From NCBI GenBank assembly GCA_934047225.1, contig OW203991.1, forward strand, positions 3,100,001-3,164,000: a DNA stretch of 64,000 nucleotides. The letters run 5' to 3'. How positions within the stretch are numbered: position 1 is the stretch's first letter; each line of letters begins with the position of its first letter. Of the stretch, positions 21,993 to 32,905 are shown one piece after another. The stretch is from Ypsolopha sequella. Lineage: Eukaryota > Arthropoda > Insecta > Lepidoptera > Ypsolophidae. Below the pieces are notes generated by a model that was not told where the DNA came from, made no database searches, and worked only from the letters and a program-made list of their open reading frames with translations. A program made the position numbers and the translations under genes.

Positions 21993-22904
21993 GAGGCTAT
22001 GCGAATTTTATTTTTGTCACTGTCACTCTAAGCGAAAACACGCTCAGTGCGAGAGGGGCGGATTCACGGCGAAAGCGGAAAATGTTAGTTTTATAATTTA
22101 AAAAAAAACACAAATAGCTAGCAAAATTTCAAATATCAAAATTCAAAAAGTTTATTTTGCAAAGTAGGTATATATAATACACGTTTCACAAGTCAAATTT
22201 TAATCTTATAAAAATATATGTAATAAAATAATAAATGTACATGAACTACTTAGATTAAATGTTTTTTTAGTTTATGTAGCAATATATATACGATTAAAAT
22301 TATAGGTAAAATATTATTATACAAGGTGAAATCCAATCAACCGCCCGAACCCATACCGAAGACCCGGCCAGGGACCAGGAACAGGTTCAATGATCACCAA
22401 CCGAGCCCCCAGCACGAATCCAGGCAGCCGACCAAATCCCATCCTATATACTACATAGTAATAGGTTACATATATAAATACATGCCTACCTCCGCCCATT
22501 CGATTAGTCTTGCTAAGAAGAACGGGCAAGAAACTTGGCAAGATCATGTCTTTTTTTTTTAACATAAACTTATACTATACATCAAATTACTTATATCTAC
22601 TTTAACCAAGGGATAAGAAAATACAAGACAGCACAAAATCTCTAGATATAGTTGAAACACGCCTAATAAAATATGTTCTGTATATACTCGTAGTTCCTAT
22701 TCGTCAAACGAAGAAAAAAAGTGTGTTTGAAGACCTCATTTCAACAATTATTTCTATCGAGGAAAATTTATCCAAACATGATTTCCAATTTCAAAACCCT
22801 AGATTATATAGTCAAAATGCATATACCAGAAATGTATTAAAATTTTCCGTATATTTCATGAAATACACAGAAAAGAAACACCCGTATTTTTTTCGCATAT
22901 CGCC
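21993..22904 (+). mobile_element. TTAA element T1', carrying a nested LINE end
   Basis: Left end GAGGCTATGCG after TTAA (21989-21992); right end ATATCGCC before TTAA (22905-22908). It is the reverse of the uninterrupted copy at 37917-38332, apart from an insert of about 500 bp (roughly 22136-22645) that includes a LINE 3' end. The outer parts match it over most of their length, including TTTCATGAAATACAC. Confidence 0.82.
22137..22546 (-). repeat. LINE 3' end, reverse copy
   Basis: Reverse complement of 23920-24340. Read on the minus strand it begins CTTGCCAAGTTTCTTGCCCG and ends AATAAACTTTTTGAATTTTG, a polyadenylation-like end typical of truncated non-LTR elements. The frames at 22317-22565 and 22326-22562 are read-throughs of this untranslated region. 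Confidence 0.8.
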
Positions 22905-22908
22905 TTAA

Positions 22909-23385
22909 GGCATCTCTTCCCAGCGTCATCCGAAAATGACTCTATTGATAAAGTTATTTCTTCTAAACGGTATGTTTAAAAATTATTAAAAATGTATGTA
23001 TTGTTAGTTAAACAATAAAGAACAACTCCATTTTACGAAATTATTCTCGCGTGAAAAAAACAGCACGAAAATATTGTTCAAAGTCAAGCTGTTTTTAGAC
23101 TAAAATTAAGTAAAATTGGTTATTTCTTTGAAACCACTAACAATATTTGTATGGTTCTTGCACTAAAATACAAGAAAAATATTGCTTCGAAAAATCATAT
23201 ATGAAATTTTTTATCCGACCATCGCGTCCATGTGAAAATCATTATTTTCCCCTATTTTGCGCTATCCGGAGACCCAGCGACGTCGTAATGCAGTGCGCGC
23301 TGATATTAACGTTATCTCAATATAGTTTGTGTCGATATTTGTACCGACACAGGTTGACTCAAGGTCGTTGGCTATTACCTGCCCC
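22909..23385 (+). mobile_element. TTAA element T2, full-length copy
   Basis: Starts GGCATCTCTTCCCAGCGTC after the TTAA at 22905-22908, and ends TACCTGCCCC before the TTAA at 23386-23389. It shares its left TTAA with the element ending at 22904. Relatives: 39421-39821 and the partial 28355-28509. Confidence 0.82.
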
Positions 23386-23456
23386 TTAAACACCCGGTTT
23401 ATGTATACGGAACCGTGGCCCTTTTACGCGTCACACTTGCCCGTTTACTTTTCCAC

Positions 23457-23573
23457 GTACAGTTGAGACCGCATCAAGTAAGACACATTGGACTTTGTAC
23501 CTATCTTATATTCTTCTCTGTAGGGGCTAATTTCGTACTGCAAGTGTATAGCTTGATGTGGTCTCCACTGTAC
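23457..23573. mobile_element. TA-type MITE family M2, copy 4
   Basis: 117 bp, ends GTACAGTTGAGACC and GGTCTCCACTGTAC. The frames that cross it on the minus strand are not genes. Confidence 0.87.
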
Positions 23574-23919
23574 CTTCGCAGCTGTAAAAGGGACGTATTG
23601 AGAACGAGGACCAGCCATTGTTTGTACAAACATTCGCCTTGAAAATGTACGTAGGCACTTTGTAAATAACAATAAAAAATATGGACAATGGCCTTTACTA
23701 TTTTTAAAACACACACGAATATAACTAGGTAGTGAATAAACAATGAGCACCGGATATGTGTGTTTAGTTGTTGTTTTGAATGACTATGTTATGTATGTAA
23801 ACATGACTATGTATGGAAATATGCCTGCCACTTTCTGTTCGGTTTAGAGTTTTTGAATGAAAGTAAAAATCTGTTTTTGTATTATATTTGCATACATCTT
23901 ATTATAATCTCTCATTATA

Positions 23920-24340
23920 ATCTTGCCAAGTTTCTTGCCCGTTCTTCTTAGCAAGACTAATCGAATGGGCGGAGGTAGGCATGTATTTATATATGTAACC
24001 TATTACTATGTAGTATATAGGATGGGATTTGGTCGGCCGCCTGGATTCGTGCTGGGGGCTCGGTTGGTGATCATTGAACCTTGTTCCTGGTCCCTGGCCG
24101 GGTCTCCGGTATGGGTTCGGGCGGTTGATTGGATTTCACCTTGTATAATATATATTTTACCTATAATTTTAATCGTATATATATTGCTACATAAATTAAA
24201 TAAACATTTAATCTAAGTAGTTCATGTACATTTATTATTTTATTACATATATTTTTATAAGATTAAAATTTGACTTGTGAAACGTGTATTATATATACCT
24301 ACTTTGCAAAATAAACTTTTTGAATTTTGAATTTTACATA
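23920..24340 (+). repeat. LINE 3' end, forward copy
   Basis: Same fragment as 22137-22546 in the opposite direction, with the AATAAACTTTTTGAATTTTG tail at the right. Both copies start at about the same 5' point. Confidence 0.8.
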
Positions 24341-24410
24341 TAAATTGATAATAATTCATTAATTTGATATTTTTAATTATTAGTGATGTTAATAATTCGC
24401 TTAGATTAAG

Positions 24411-24863
24411 GTGTGTTAATTCGAAAACCATTTCAAGATTTAGGTTTAATAAGTCATGATTTATATAAAAACGGCTCAGCTCAATACGTGTTATAATCGG
24501 GAAAGCCGACCAGTTTCAGCAGATTTAGACTGCCTTCATCTGGGCGAGTGAAGACGTTTACGCGACGACGTTACGCCTCACACGTATTGAGGTGAGCCGT
24601 TTTTATATAAATCATGAATTATCCTCAAGTCTCATTTAATTCTATAGTTTAATAAGTCGTCTAAAAAACATCATGATGATGAATATTTTTACGAAAAAGC
24701 TGCAACTTCCATTTGCCTTCGTACCTTGCTATAAAGATGAATTTATAATACTTTGCTTCCGACTGATTTGACAGATGGATGACGGATGAGTAAACAGACA
24801 GAGAGAGAGAGACTATTTTTTTATAAGCAATCACACATCACAATCAGTATAATGTCTAAAATT
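24411..24863 (+). repeat. Interspersed repeat R2, copy 1 (with insert)
   Basis: Matches 61531-62241: GTTAATTCGAAAACCATTTC, then ATGATGATGAATATTTTTAC, then TCAGTATRATGTCTAA. It is interrupted at 24456-24646. Confidence 0.78.
24456..24646. mobile_element. Palindromic insert with 12-bp direct repeats
   Basis: Flanked by GTTTAATAAGTC at 24444-24455 and 24647-24658. Inside, ATGATTTATATAAAAACGGC is repeated inverted at about 24598-24616, making a 164-bp palindrome. The 12-bp duplication is long for a DNA transposon and more like target-primed insertion; class unknown. Confidence 0.65.
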
Positions 24864-25388
24864 CTCAAGTGACGTCATATCGAACTATTCTTTAAAAAAT
24901 AATGGTTAATTTCTATACCAAAATAATTAAAACAGTCCTAAAATGGCGTATATGCTCTGAAAAAAAATCTTTTCGAAATTAAGCTATTTGAATTGATGTG
25001 TCTTGTTTGTCGGCGCTTTTGGCAATATTCACTTATATATTTGACCGACTGTATTAGTAAGTCCAATAATCACGAGTTTAAATGTATAAACATAATATAT
25101 ATACTCATACCTGTCTCAAAGAGGGGTAGGCAGGCTACAAATTTCATGTGTCACCAATTTGGTCAGCATACGTCCTTCTAAGGCGGTCGAGACAGCTTTG
25201 TCTTCCACTTGCGCTCCATACATTTTATTAAGCAAATACATATTCACAAAATGACAAATTAACAAAAATTATAAAATAAATATTATAAAATAAACAAAAA
25301 CCACAAAAATATGAACAAATTTAACTAAAACTAAAATTAAAAAGAGGAGAAAATTTCAAATTAAAAATAAAACAAAATTGTAATTAAA
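24864..25388. other. Non-coding; fragment of a common repeat
   Basis: 25095-25190 (CATACCTGTCTCAAAGAGGG) is the reversed form of the GGGAGACAGGCGTGAG repeat motif seen at 55910-55940. The rest is very AT-rich. Confidence 0.45.
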
Positions 25389-25605
25389 CCATCCATCCAT
25401 CAGCCCGTATTCGTCCACTGCTGGACATAGGCCTCCCCAATATTACGCCTCTCTTGGCGGTCCTCATCAGTCATCCTCATCCAGCCGCCACCCGCAACGT
25501 CCTTCAGATCGTCAGTCCAGCGGGCACGAGGGCGGCCTACGCTACGCTTTGCTGTACGTGGTCTCCATTCCAACGCCTTACGGCCCCAACGGTTATCACC
25601 AGGTT
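25389..25605 (-). pseudogene. LINE reverse-transcriptase C-terminal tail (RTE-like)
   Basis: Read leftwards with no stop: NRWGRKALEWRPRTAKRSVG, then GRPRARWTDDL, and near the end NIGEAYVQQWT. This is the familiar C-terminal tail of RTE-type endonuclease-reverse transcriptases in insects. Only about 65 residues survive; no catalytic domain. Being open over its full length it may be a fairly recent 5'-truncated copy, with its poly-ATCC-like end at 25389-25400. Confidence 0.8.
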
Positions 25606-25640
25606 TAAACCGGTAGAAGTAGATAATCGAAGATTTTCGT

Positions 25641-27463
25641 CACTCCACTTTCATTCGTCCTCTCTACATGTCCACACCACACCACCGAATCATTCCTTTG
25701 AATGAACACATAGAGCAAGTACTAAAACAAACAGAATCATAAACATAATTAGTGTAATGTTAATTAACAAGCTGTATGTTGCAGGCCAAACCTAATTTCC
25801 GGCTAAACTAGAGTGGCTATATAAGGATGAACTAGTTTAGTTGCAGATTGCTGTTTGTAACATACTGCAAGGACGCTCCGCTTCGCTTGGCTCTGTATTG
25901 TTTTTGGACAGTTTCTTTGCAAGTAGTTCTTATTCGTTATTAAACTATTTCGTAAATAGTTTATCCTAAAATGGGATTTTTCGGTTAACATCTTTTAGCC
26001 AGATTTAGGTATGGTAATTCATAAGAAATGGATGGCTTATATAAGGTGTTAAGATGAAGCTGCATAAGCCGGAAACTGATGGCGATAGAACACGTCGACA
26101 TGAATTACTTTTCGTAAAAAAAAAAACTCAAGAAATCGGAAAAATAAAACAATTCTCTCTTACATTTTGGTCGGGTAGCTATGTAACTTTTCTGTGGAAC
26201 AGCTGATTTTTAGAGTTCCGTAGTACCTAAAAGGTACAAAAGGAACCTTTATGGTGACTCCGTTGTCCGTCCGTCCGTATAACACAGCCTCAGCACTTTA
26301 GCACCGTTAAAGATAAATACTTGAAGTTTGGCGCAAAAATAGCATTAATTTACCCACGTTACGGTGTAAAAATAAATTTGTAAAATTTGAAATTATTTAA
26401 GATATTTCCAAAACCAAAGAGAGAAAAATAAAAAATATTATCCTAAAAATATAATATTGATATTAAAGAGCTGATTGTAAAAGTATATAGCTTTACTATG
26501 TTTATTGGCACTGCGGTTTCCAGAAATCTTTGAAAAACCACAAGAATATGTATGCCCTTATCTCCGAAAGTGGTGGACCGAAAACTATTAAAAAATGACG
26601 ATTATAGTTATAGATATGAAGCTTACACAGGAATACATTAATAATTACAGGAAAACTATAGCGATTTAAAAAAAGCTGAACAAAAATGAAAAATATAAAA
26701 AAAAGTGAAAAAAATATATAAAATATATTGCTTGGCTATATTTACTTGCACCTATTTCGGGAAATCCTCGAAATAGGTGCAAGTAAATATAAAAAAAACG
26801 ATGTCCCCCTAATTCCCCTTATATGTAACTACAAAATTCACGAAAAAAAAATGACAAAGTTAAATTTTTCATCCACGATACGGAACCCTAGGTATGCGAG
26901 TCTAACTCGCACTTGAGCGATTTTTTTTTTGCGATCCGAGGGTTGACTCTATAGTAAAAGTTGTTCATATGGACATAATCGCAGAATTAGGCATATCATA
27001 TTTCTGTTAAAACTAAGAGGGTTGCCTCGCTTCGCTCGGCTCCCCAAATTTATTTGATGTAAACCTAACAAGCTCCTATTGATCCTCATAATACACAGGA
27101 TCGATTGGCTTAAAAAAAAGTTTTTGTTTAAAATTACCATTTTCTTGCTGACTGTACATTTTTTCCAAAATCTGTAAATGCAGTTCAGAATATCTTAAAA
27201 ATTTATGGATAGTCTCCTAAAAGCGTTTTCCTGTAACTATAACGGTTAAGGTACCTGCCCTTACTGTCCCGTCTCAAAAATTCACCCTGTATATATATAA
27301 GTAATAAGTATGTTTGTATGCCTGTCCAATACTGCGGAGTTGTCCAGTTAATGCATGACATTGACATGTCCTTTGTTGTTAATGTCGTCCAAGAAACCAT
27401 GATAATTTTGCTGTGTGTTACCAAATTACACATTAATGGCGTACTTATCTTAACTACTGTATG
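25641..27463. other. Gene-free, fragments of repeats
   Basis: 26038-26090 (GTGTTAAGATGAAGCTGCAT) resembles one end of the element at 37055-37196. 26216-26300 and 26878-26925 carry pieces like the repeat at 501-770. The GCTTCGCTCGGCTCC words at 25873 and 27028 are another repeat motif. No coding region supported. Confidence 0.5.
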
Positions 27464-27922
27464 TATACAGGTTGCTTGGTAATTCGACCTATTCCTTGAA
27501 AGGGGTTATACTAGAGATCATTTCCAACGAATTAAGTCCCATCAACTAGGTGTCGAAAATGAATGGTCTCCGAGTTACGAAGGTTTTTAAATTATTTTTC
27601 AAACTTTCAGACTAATAACCAAATATAGATAATTTAAAAATAATTATTCCTCTCTCAGCACTTATTTATTATATTTCTGATCAATGATAGATGAGTGATC
27701 ATTTATAAAAAAAATACTTGCCCTGAATTCCCATAATCTCAGAATTAAAAGGTCTTAAGTAGAAAGAAAACCTTTTTTATTTTGTAATTTTTGAAATATC
27801 GACGTGTTTTCTTGAAAAAAATCATTATTTTCGACCCCTAGTTTATATGCATTATTTGTTGGAAATGATCCCTAGTATAACCCCTTTAAAGAAATAGGTC
27901 GAATTACCAAGCACGCTGTATA
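27464..27922. mobile_element. MITE with about 70-bp terminal inverted repeats
   Basis: TATACAGGTTGCTTGGTAAT at 27464 pairs with the reversed end at 27903-27922, and the match continues through CGACCTATT, GGGGTTATACTAG and ATCATTTCCAAC. Flanking TA is possible as target. Interior AT-rich, no frame. Confidence 0.82.
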
Positions 27923-28354
27923 ATAAATGACAATTTCAAAATGACAATCGTATACCACGTGAGAAAAAGATAACAATAGGTCAAGGAGGTTGTATTTACA
28001 GTTTCCCAAGTGTTTATATTTTAAGTCATAAAGATTAGGTATTTGTAGAGTCATTTACAGTTTGTCGACCTAGTTGTAGGCTGTATTTCTAGACGTATTT
28101 ATCTTTGTTTACGTATTGTATTTCATGCAATTCTTCATTGACGTCATGTGATGTTATGGTGCATAAAATACCACTTTGTTATGGTAATAGAATAATTATC
28201 CAATGACTTCCAGTTTTAGTACTATATTTACAATTCCTTTGGCAAAGAAATGGTTAGGGATATGTTTTGATAAAGAATTGACTCGGAAAATGTATAAAAT
28301 GTGGCATCGGCACATACGAGTTCAATATTTTAGGTAATTGAATAACCTAGTTAA

Positions 28355-28509
28355 GGGGCAGGTAGTCACCTACGACCTTGAGTCGACTTGTGTCGGTACA
28401 AATATCGACAGAAACTATATTGAAATAACGTTCATATCAGCGCGCACTGCATTACGACGTCGCTGGGTCTCCGGATAGCGCAAAATACGAGAAAATAATA
28501 CTTTTCAAA
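28355..28509 (-). mobile_element. TTAA element T2, truncated reverse copy
   Basis: Begins GGGGCAGGTAGTCACC after TTAA (28351-28354) and follows the reverse complement of 22909-23385 for about 150 bp. It stops where the repeat at 28510 begins. 27923-28350 before it is unassigned. Confidence 0.75.
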
Positions 28510-28757
28510 TGTCCGTCTGTCTGTCCGTCTGTCCGTCTGTCACCTGGCTGTATCTCATGAACCGTGATAGTTTGATAGTAACAATTTGCACAGATGATGT
28601 ATTTCTGTTGCCGCTATTAACAACAAATACCAAAAAACAGAATAAAATTAATATGTTAATAAGGGGGGCTCCCATGCAATAGACATGTTTTTTTTTGCCG
28701 TTTTTATAGATAATGGTACGGAACCTATCGTGCGCGAGTCCAACTCGCCCTTGGCCG
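28510..28757 (-). repeat. Interspersed repeat, lepidopteran SINE-like family (copy 2)
   Basis: Reverse complement of 501-770, ending TTGGCC at 28751-28756. It has a short GTCCGTCTGTCTGTCC run at its left edge. Confidence 0.8.
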
Positions 28758-28974
28758 GTTATTTGGAGCAATTATGTTGCCCGTGCGAGCCAGCCAGTCA
28801 GCCGCCATAACGTAAATCTTGTCGCGAACCCCCTACGATCAAATGGTGAACCCCTGGGGGTTCGCGTACCCCACTTTGAGAAAGCCTGGGGTAGGCCATA
28901 GCCTTAGCACACGGGATACGCAGCTTGCGAGATCTTGCATTGATTACGAGGTGCGATTGTTCTTGCAAAGTTAA

Positions 28975-29397
28975 GGCGCTCTTATCCCAAAATCAGTAAT
29001 TTCAAAGTCAAATAGAACTTTCAAATATCGTCTAAAACTTCCAAAAAAAATACGCAATATAGTTCGAACCTTTATCTAGGTCTTCCACGTATGTGTTACA
29101 CGATCAGATAAACTTTGCTCGATAGAAATAATTCACGAACACAGCATGTAATAAGACCTTTCAAATCATGCCATTTCCATAATTCCACTCTTTTATTAAC
29201 GAAACATATCTGGTAATATTGCTCTTTAAATATTTCTAGGTCGACCACGTAAGTGGGTTTTAATAAACATATCCCTTATTTTTAAACAATTTAAAAACCG
29301 ATAAAAACAACGAAAAAGTACAAAAGTGTGGTTATTTTCTTTACTCCTTACACGTAAAGAAAAAGACAGAGAGTCACTCTTCTGGGATAAGAGCGCC
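28975..29397. mobile_element. TTAA element T3
   Basis: Perfect 15-bp terminal inverted repeat GGCGCTCTTATCCCA, flanked by TTAA at 28971-28974 and 29398-29401. 423 bp, no coding capacity. The clearest example of the TTAA group here. Confidence 0.92.
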
Positions 29398-29401
29398 TTA
29401 A

Positions 29402-29920
29402 TGCGCGGTTTCGGTATCCCGAGATTGCATTCCCTTGTCATCGCATCGCTTTATCTTTACAACTCGGTACTCCTTGCATGCACTCGAACATTCTGTTATT
29501 ATTTATAATTACATAATATTCCGAGTACTCGTATTTGTTTCAAACAAATGTAATTTGACTTTCTTTGTCTTTGAAATAAGTACCTACACATACATATACA
29601 TATGTATTGAATTACAAAAGGGATATTGGTGTAAAGGAAACTTTATATCAGGAATATCCAATTGCAGTGCAAACATTTAAACAGAAATGCATGCGAAATT
29701 GATTATGATTGCACATAGCGTAATGTTTAAATCAGATATTGTAGAGCCGTGCGCTGTAATGTAACAACGTGACCAATAAATGTTAACAATAGTTAATGTT
29801 TATAATTAACTGGTTTTATGTTGAATTTCCGCTTCAGGTACAGCACTAGGAAATGGAAAGTACTTCAGTCTTCTCTCAAAACCGAATACAAATATAATTA
29901 GAACCATTTATACCTATTTT
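29402..29920. other. Unassigned intergenic sequence
   Basis: A short ACATACATATACATATGTA run at 29587; no gene or repeat pair seen. Confidence 0.4.
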
Positions 29921-30270
29921 GAAGGTGGTAGAGCTGATGCTGGAGTACCACCATCTTACTTTGAGACCCGCGCGAAGTAATTCGGGGAGAGTAAGAGGAC
30001 AGCTCACAGGCAAAAAACCAGGAGGCCCACCATGCCTGGGACCAATGGAAGGCGGTATATCCATCCCTAATAGCCGGGCCTTATATGGAACAGACTGGTG
30101 ACGGGCAGTGGCGTCACTGGTGCGAGGGTTCCGACACCGCGCTCACCAACCCGCCTGCCCAGCGTGTGTGAGTATGGGCAATTCTTCCAGGATGACCGCC
30201 GGGAGTGGCAAAGTCGTGGAAAGGCTTATGTCCATCAGTGGACAAACTAGGCTGATGGATACCTATAAAG
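29921..30270 (+). repeat. Interspersed repeat R3, copy 1
   Basis: Direct repeat of 36521-36876 with only scattered differences. It includes GGTGGTAGAGCTGATGC, AAACCAGGAGGCCCACCATG and, near the end, GCTTATGTCCATCAGTGGAC. The last word resembles the AYVQQWT tail of RTE-type LINEs, so this may be a SINE or a truncated LINE using that tail. Confidence 0.8.
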
Positions 30271-30275
30271 TTGCG

Positions 30276-31015
30276 GATGCCGGAAACGGGCGATAGTACT
30301 CGTACATGCGAACAAGTTTTACTGTAAAACGTACCCTCAAATCACAAAGAATAAACAGCTTTCCATAAAATAGTTCCTCTCGATCAAAATGTATGTAATC
30401 TGTTGTTTGATCCTTTTTTCATGATTTCTAGTTTTTTACTTGTACTATCGCCTACTTGTACTAACAGTCTTTCTTAACGCCCTGTATAATGCGCATACAA
30501 TTCTCCGCCACTGTTCGTATTCCCGAAATTTACCTGTTTCCTTATGATATCCGAATTCCGAACAGATTGATCTTGGACTTTCCATCTTACATACCTCGTG
30601 CGGCACTCATGCATCATACACTTCCGTTGTAAAGATTGCAATATGCGCTGCGCCTGCGCCGTAACTAAGGACGTCCTACATCTCGATCATGTGGGCAGAT
30701 GAGACGTAAAGCCTGGTACAATGAACTACTGAGACAGGCCAAAATAACCCCTATCTGCTTCACCTGAAGGAACACGCATTCAGGGTGTACTTAGTTGGTT
30801 GATTGATGTCTTTGTGCTCTTTACATCTGCACACAGACATGCAAAAGTTTATGTTTGTGTGCCTTCTGTCTGTTGGTATAAAGCGAGTTTTTTGAACTCT
30901 CCGTTAATTCTAGTGGGTTTGCCCACGCTGAAGAAGAAACTTGCCTGGGCTCCTTGATTTCGACTTATTTTACAAAAACTCTGTCCAGCTCCCAGTAATC
31001 ATAGTATAATGATAT
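30276..31015. other. No feature seen
   Basis: Mixed sequence without a supported frame or repeat partner. Confidence 0.4.
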
Positions 31016-31019
31016 TTAA

Positions 31020-31898
31020 GGCGCTACGGAAAAAAAATCTACACTTTTAGAGCTTGCATATCAACTTCAAGAATCATGTATTATTTTGATAAAAGAGTAT
31101 ATTATTTCTGGATTTTTTTTTACGGTCTGTTAAACAGAAACGCCATGGGAAAAATTCGGCTCGATAAAAATATTTTCCTTTTCCACACCATTTCTCCTGG
31201 TTTGACAATTTGGAATGACATATGGACTGCGATTATATTTTATTAGATGGGTTCTAACAGTATCTAGGACCTGGTTAAGGTTTCTCCCAACGCCAACAAA
31301 CTGAGTAACTTTATAACTATTTTATACGGTAACTATAGCATTTTTTAATAGAAGAAAAATACATAGTAATCTACATGATACAAATAGTGGTGTGGCTTTT
31401 CCTGAATTTTATTTTAATATACAGAAGTGAAGCAAGAAAATTCTAAATTTACCCTTATTTCTCGATTTTTGTCCACTTGTAACAATATAACTGCTACAGT
31501 TTTTATCGAAACAGTATAAAAATTTATAAACTTCTAGACAAAATAATATTAAATGATATGGTTTTCTCAGTTCTTGGAAATTCATTTTATTTTATATAAA
31601 ATAAATTAAAAACTAGTCAGCCGCAGTGACTGACGTAACAGCCATGTTGCAGTGCGAGCTGATAATAACTTTATCTTAATATGGTTTTGTTTGAAATTTC
31701 AACCAGCACGAATCGAGTTGCTAATTTTTCCGACGGAGCCACCTTAAAAGACATTTTGATAGCAACTTTATATATATTTTATATTAATACATTTTATATT
31801 AATAAAAAACCGACCTTTTGCTACTTTTCCGTCCGTCCCTCTCGGACTTGGGGTTTTTCGCATGAGTAACAGGGGCGTTAAAACTTTTACATATCGCC
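31020..31898 (+). mobile_element. TTAA element T1, with a second TTAA element inside
   Basis: Starts GGCGCTACGG after TTAA (31016-31019), ends ACATATCGCC before TTAA (31899-31902). It matches 53809-54225 and 61574-61992 apart from a 465-bp block plus one TTAA. Confidence 0.88.
31279..31743. mobile_element. Nested TTAA element T4
   Basis: It lies between TTAA at 31275-31278 and TTAA at 31744-31747, exactly where the host element reads a single TTAA in other copies (ACCTGGTTAAAC). Ends GGTTTCTCC and GGAGCCACC are a poor inverted match (7 of 9). The right third resembles element T2. Confidence 0.78.
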
Positions 31899-31959
31899 TT
31901 AATGCCCTGAAGGTCCGTTCTAAAGTTAGATTAGAAGCGTACATACAGAGAGACGTTAC

Positions 31960-32105
31960 TTTTAATATATTATGTGGGTAGGTAGAGAAGTTGCTTATTG
32001 TTTATATGTTTCTATGTTTTTTTTTAACTATTGCTTTCTTGTTTTTGTGTTTTGTATTTACATGTTTTGTCAATAAAAATTATTTTCTTTCTTTCTTTCT
32101 AATTG
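31960..32105 (+). repeat. 3' end of a retroposed element with TTTC run
   Basis: CAATAAAAATTATTTTCTTT followed by TTTCTTTCTTTCT at 32088-32100 looks like a polyadenylation signal and a microsatellite tail. The source family is unknown. Confidence 0.4.
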
Positions 32106-32491
32106 TTTATTGTTGTATCGGACTGTCAACTATCATTTGTTGCATTTAAAACGCTTCACTTACAGTTCGTAAAGGTATCCGCACACACAAAGCGAGGCGG
32201 TGACGGGGCGCGTTGATAGCGTGCGCTTTGGCAAATTTTTACGACTTTAGCAGTCTGATCAGTTTGCTGACCGTAGGTAGATAGATTGCGCACTCATAAG
32301 TGTGCGCGCGTCGGCATTATGTTTACGCACACGTTAAAAAACAATAGATTTTAGGTGCCAGGGCTCATCTATACTTTTGAAATCTTTGACAATAATATAA
32401 AAGTATAGACTCGCAATTGATAAATATTTATTTCAAATAAATATACACCCTCTCACATAGTAGACTTAGGCGAACCTGTAACCAGTGGAGC

Positions 32492-32897
32492 TAGGGTTGC
32501 CAACTTTTTTTAGAAGAAATAAAGTATATCTAATTTCAGGGTACGGTCCTTTAAAAAAAAGTATCCTTTATTCAAGGGTGATCAAATTGTTTTTGAAAAA
32601 AATATCAATGCAGCGAACGGTAGGAACGGAAGCCCAGGCTTGAAATCCTATTGTGAAACTGTATTTTTTGTGCTCTTTGCACAAACACAAACGCACAAAT
32701 ACGCACAAGTCATACATTTTCCCTCGGATTTTTTTACAGCTGTGTTTTCGCTGGCTGGTATTTTCAGTCTACGTCTAATTTTACGTGAAGATTGAAATAA
32801 AGTATTTTCACGTACTTTATTGATATTCAAAAGTATAAAGTACAGAGACCAAAAATAACGTAAGATACTTTATTTTAAAGTACGGTTGGCAACCCTA
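32492..32897. mobile_element. hAT-like MITE with 8-bp target duplication
   Basis: Ends TAGGGTTGCCAAC and GTTGGCAACCCTA. Flanks AGTGGAGC (32484-32491) and GGTGGAGC (32898-32905) agree at 7 of 8 positions. A TAGGG-type end plus an 8-bp duplication fits hAT. Confidence 0.78.
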
Positions 32898-32905
32898 GGT
32901 GGAGC

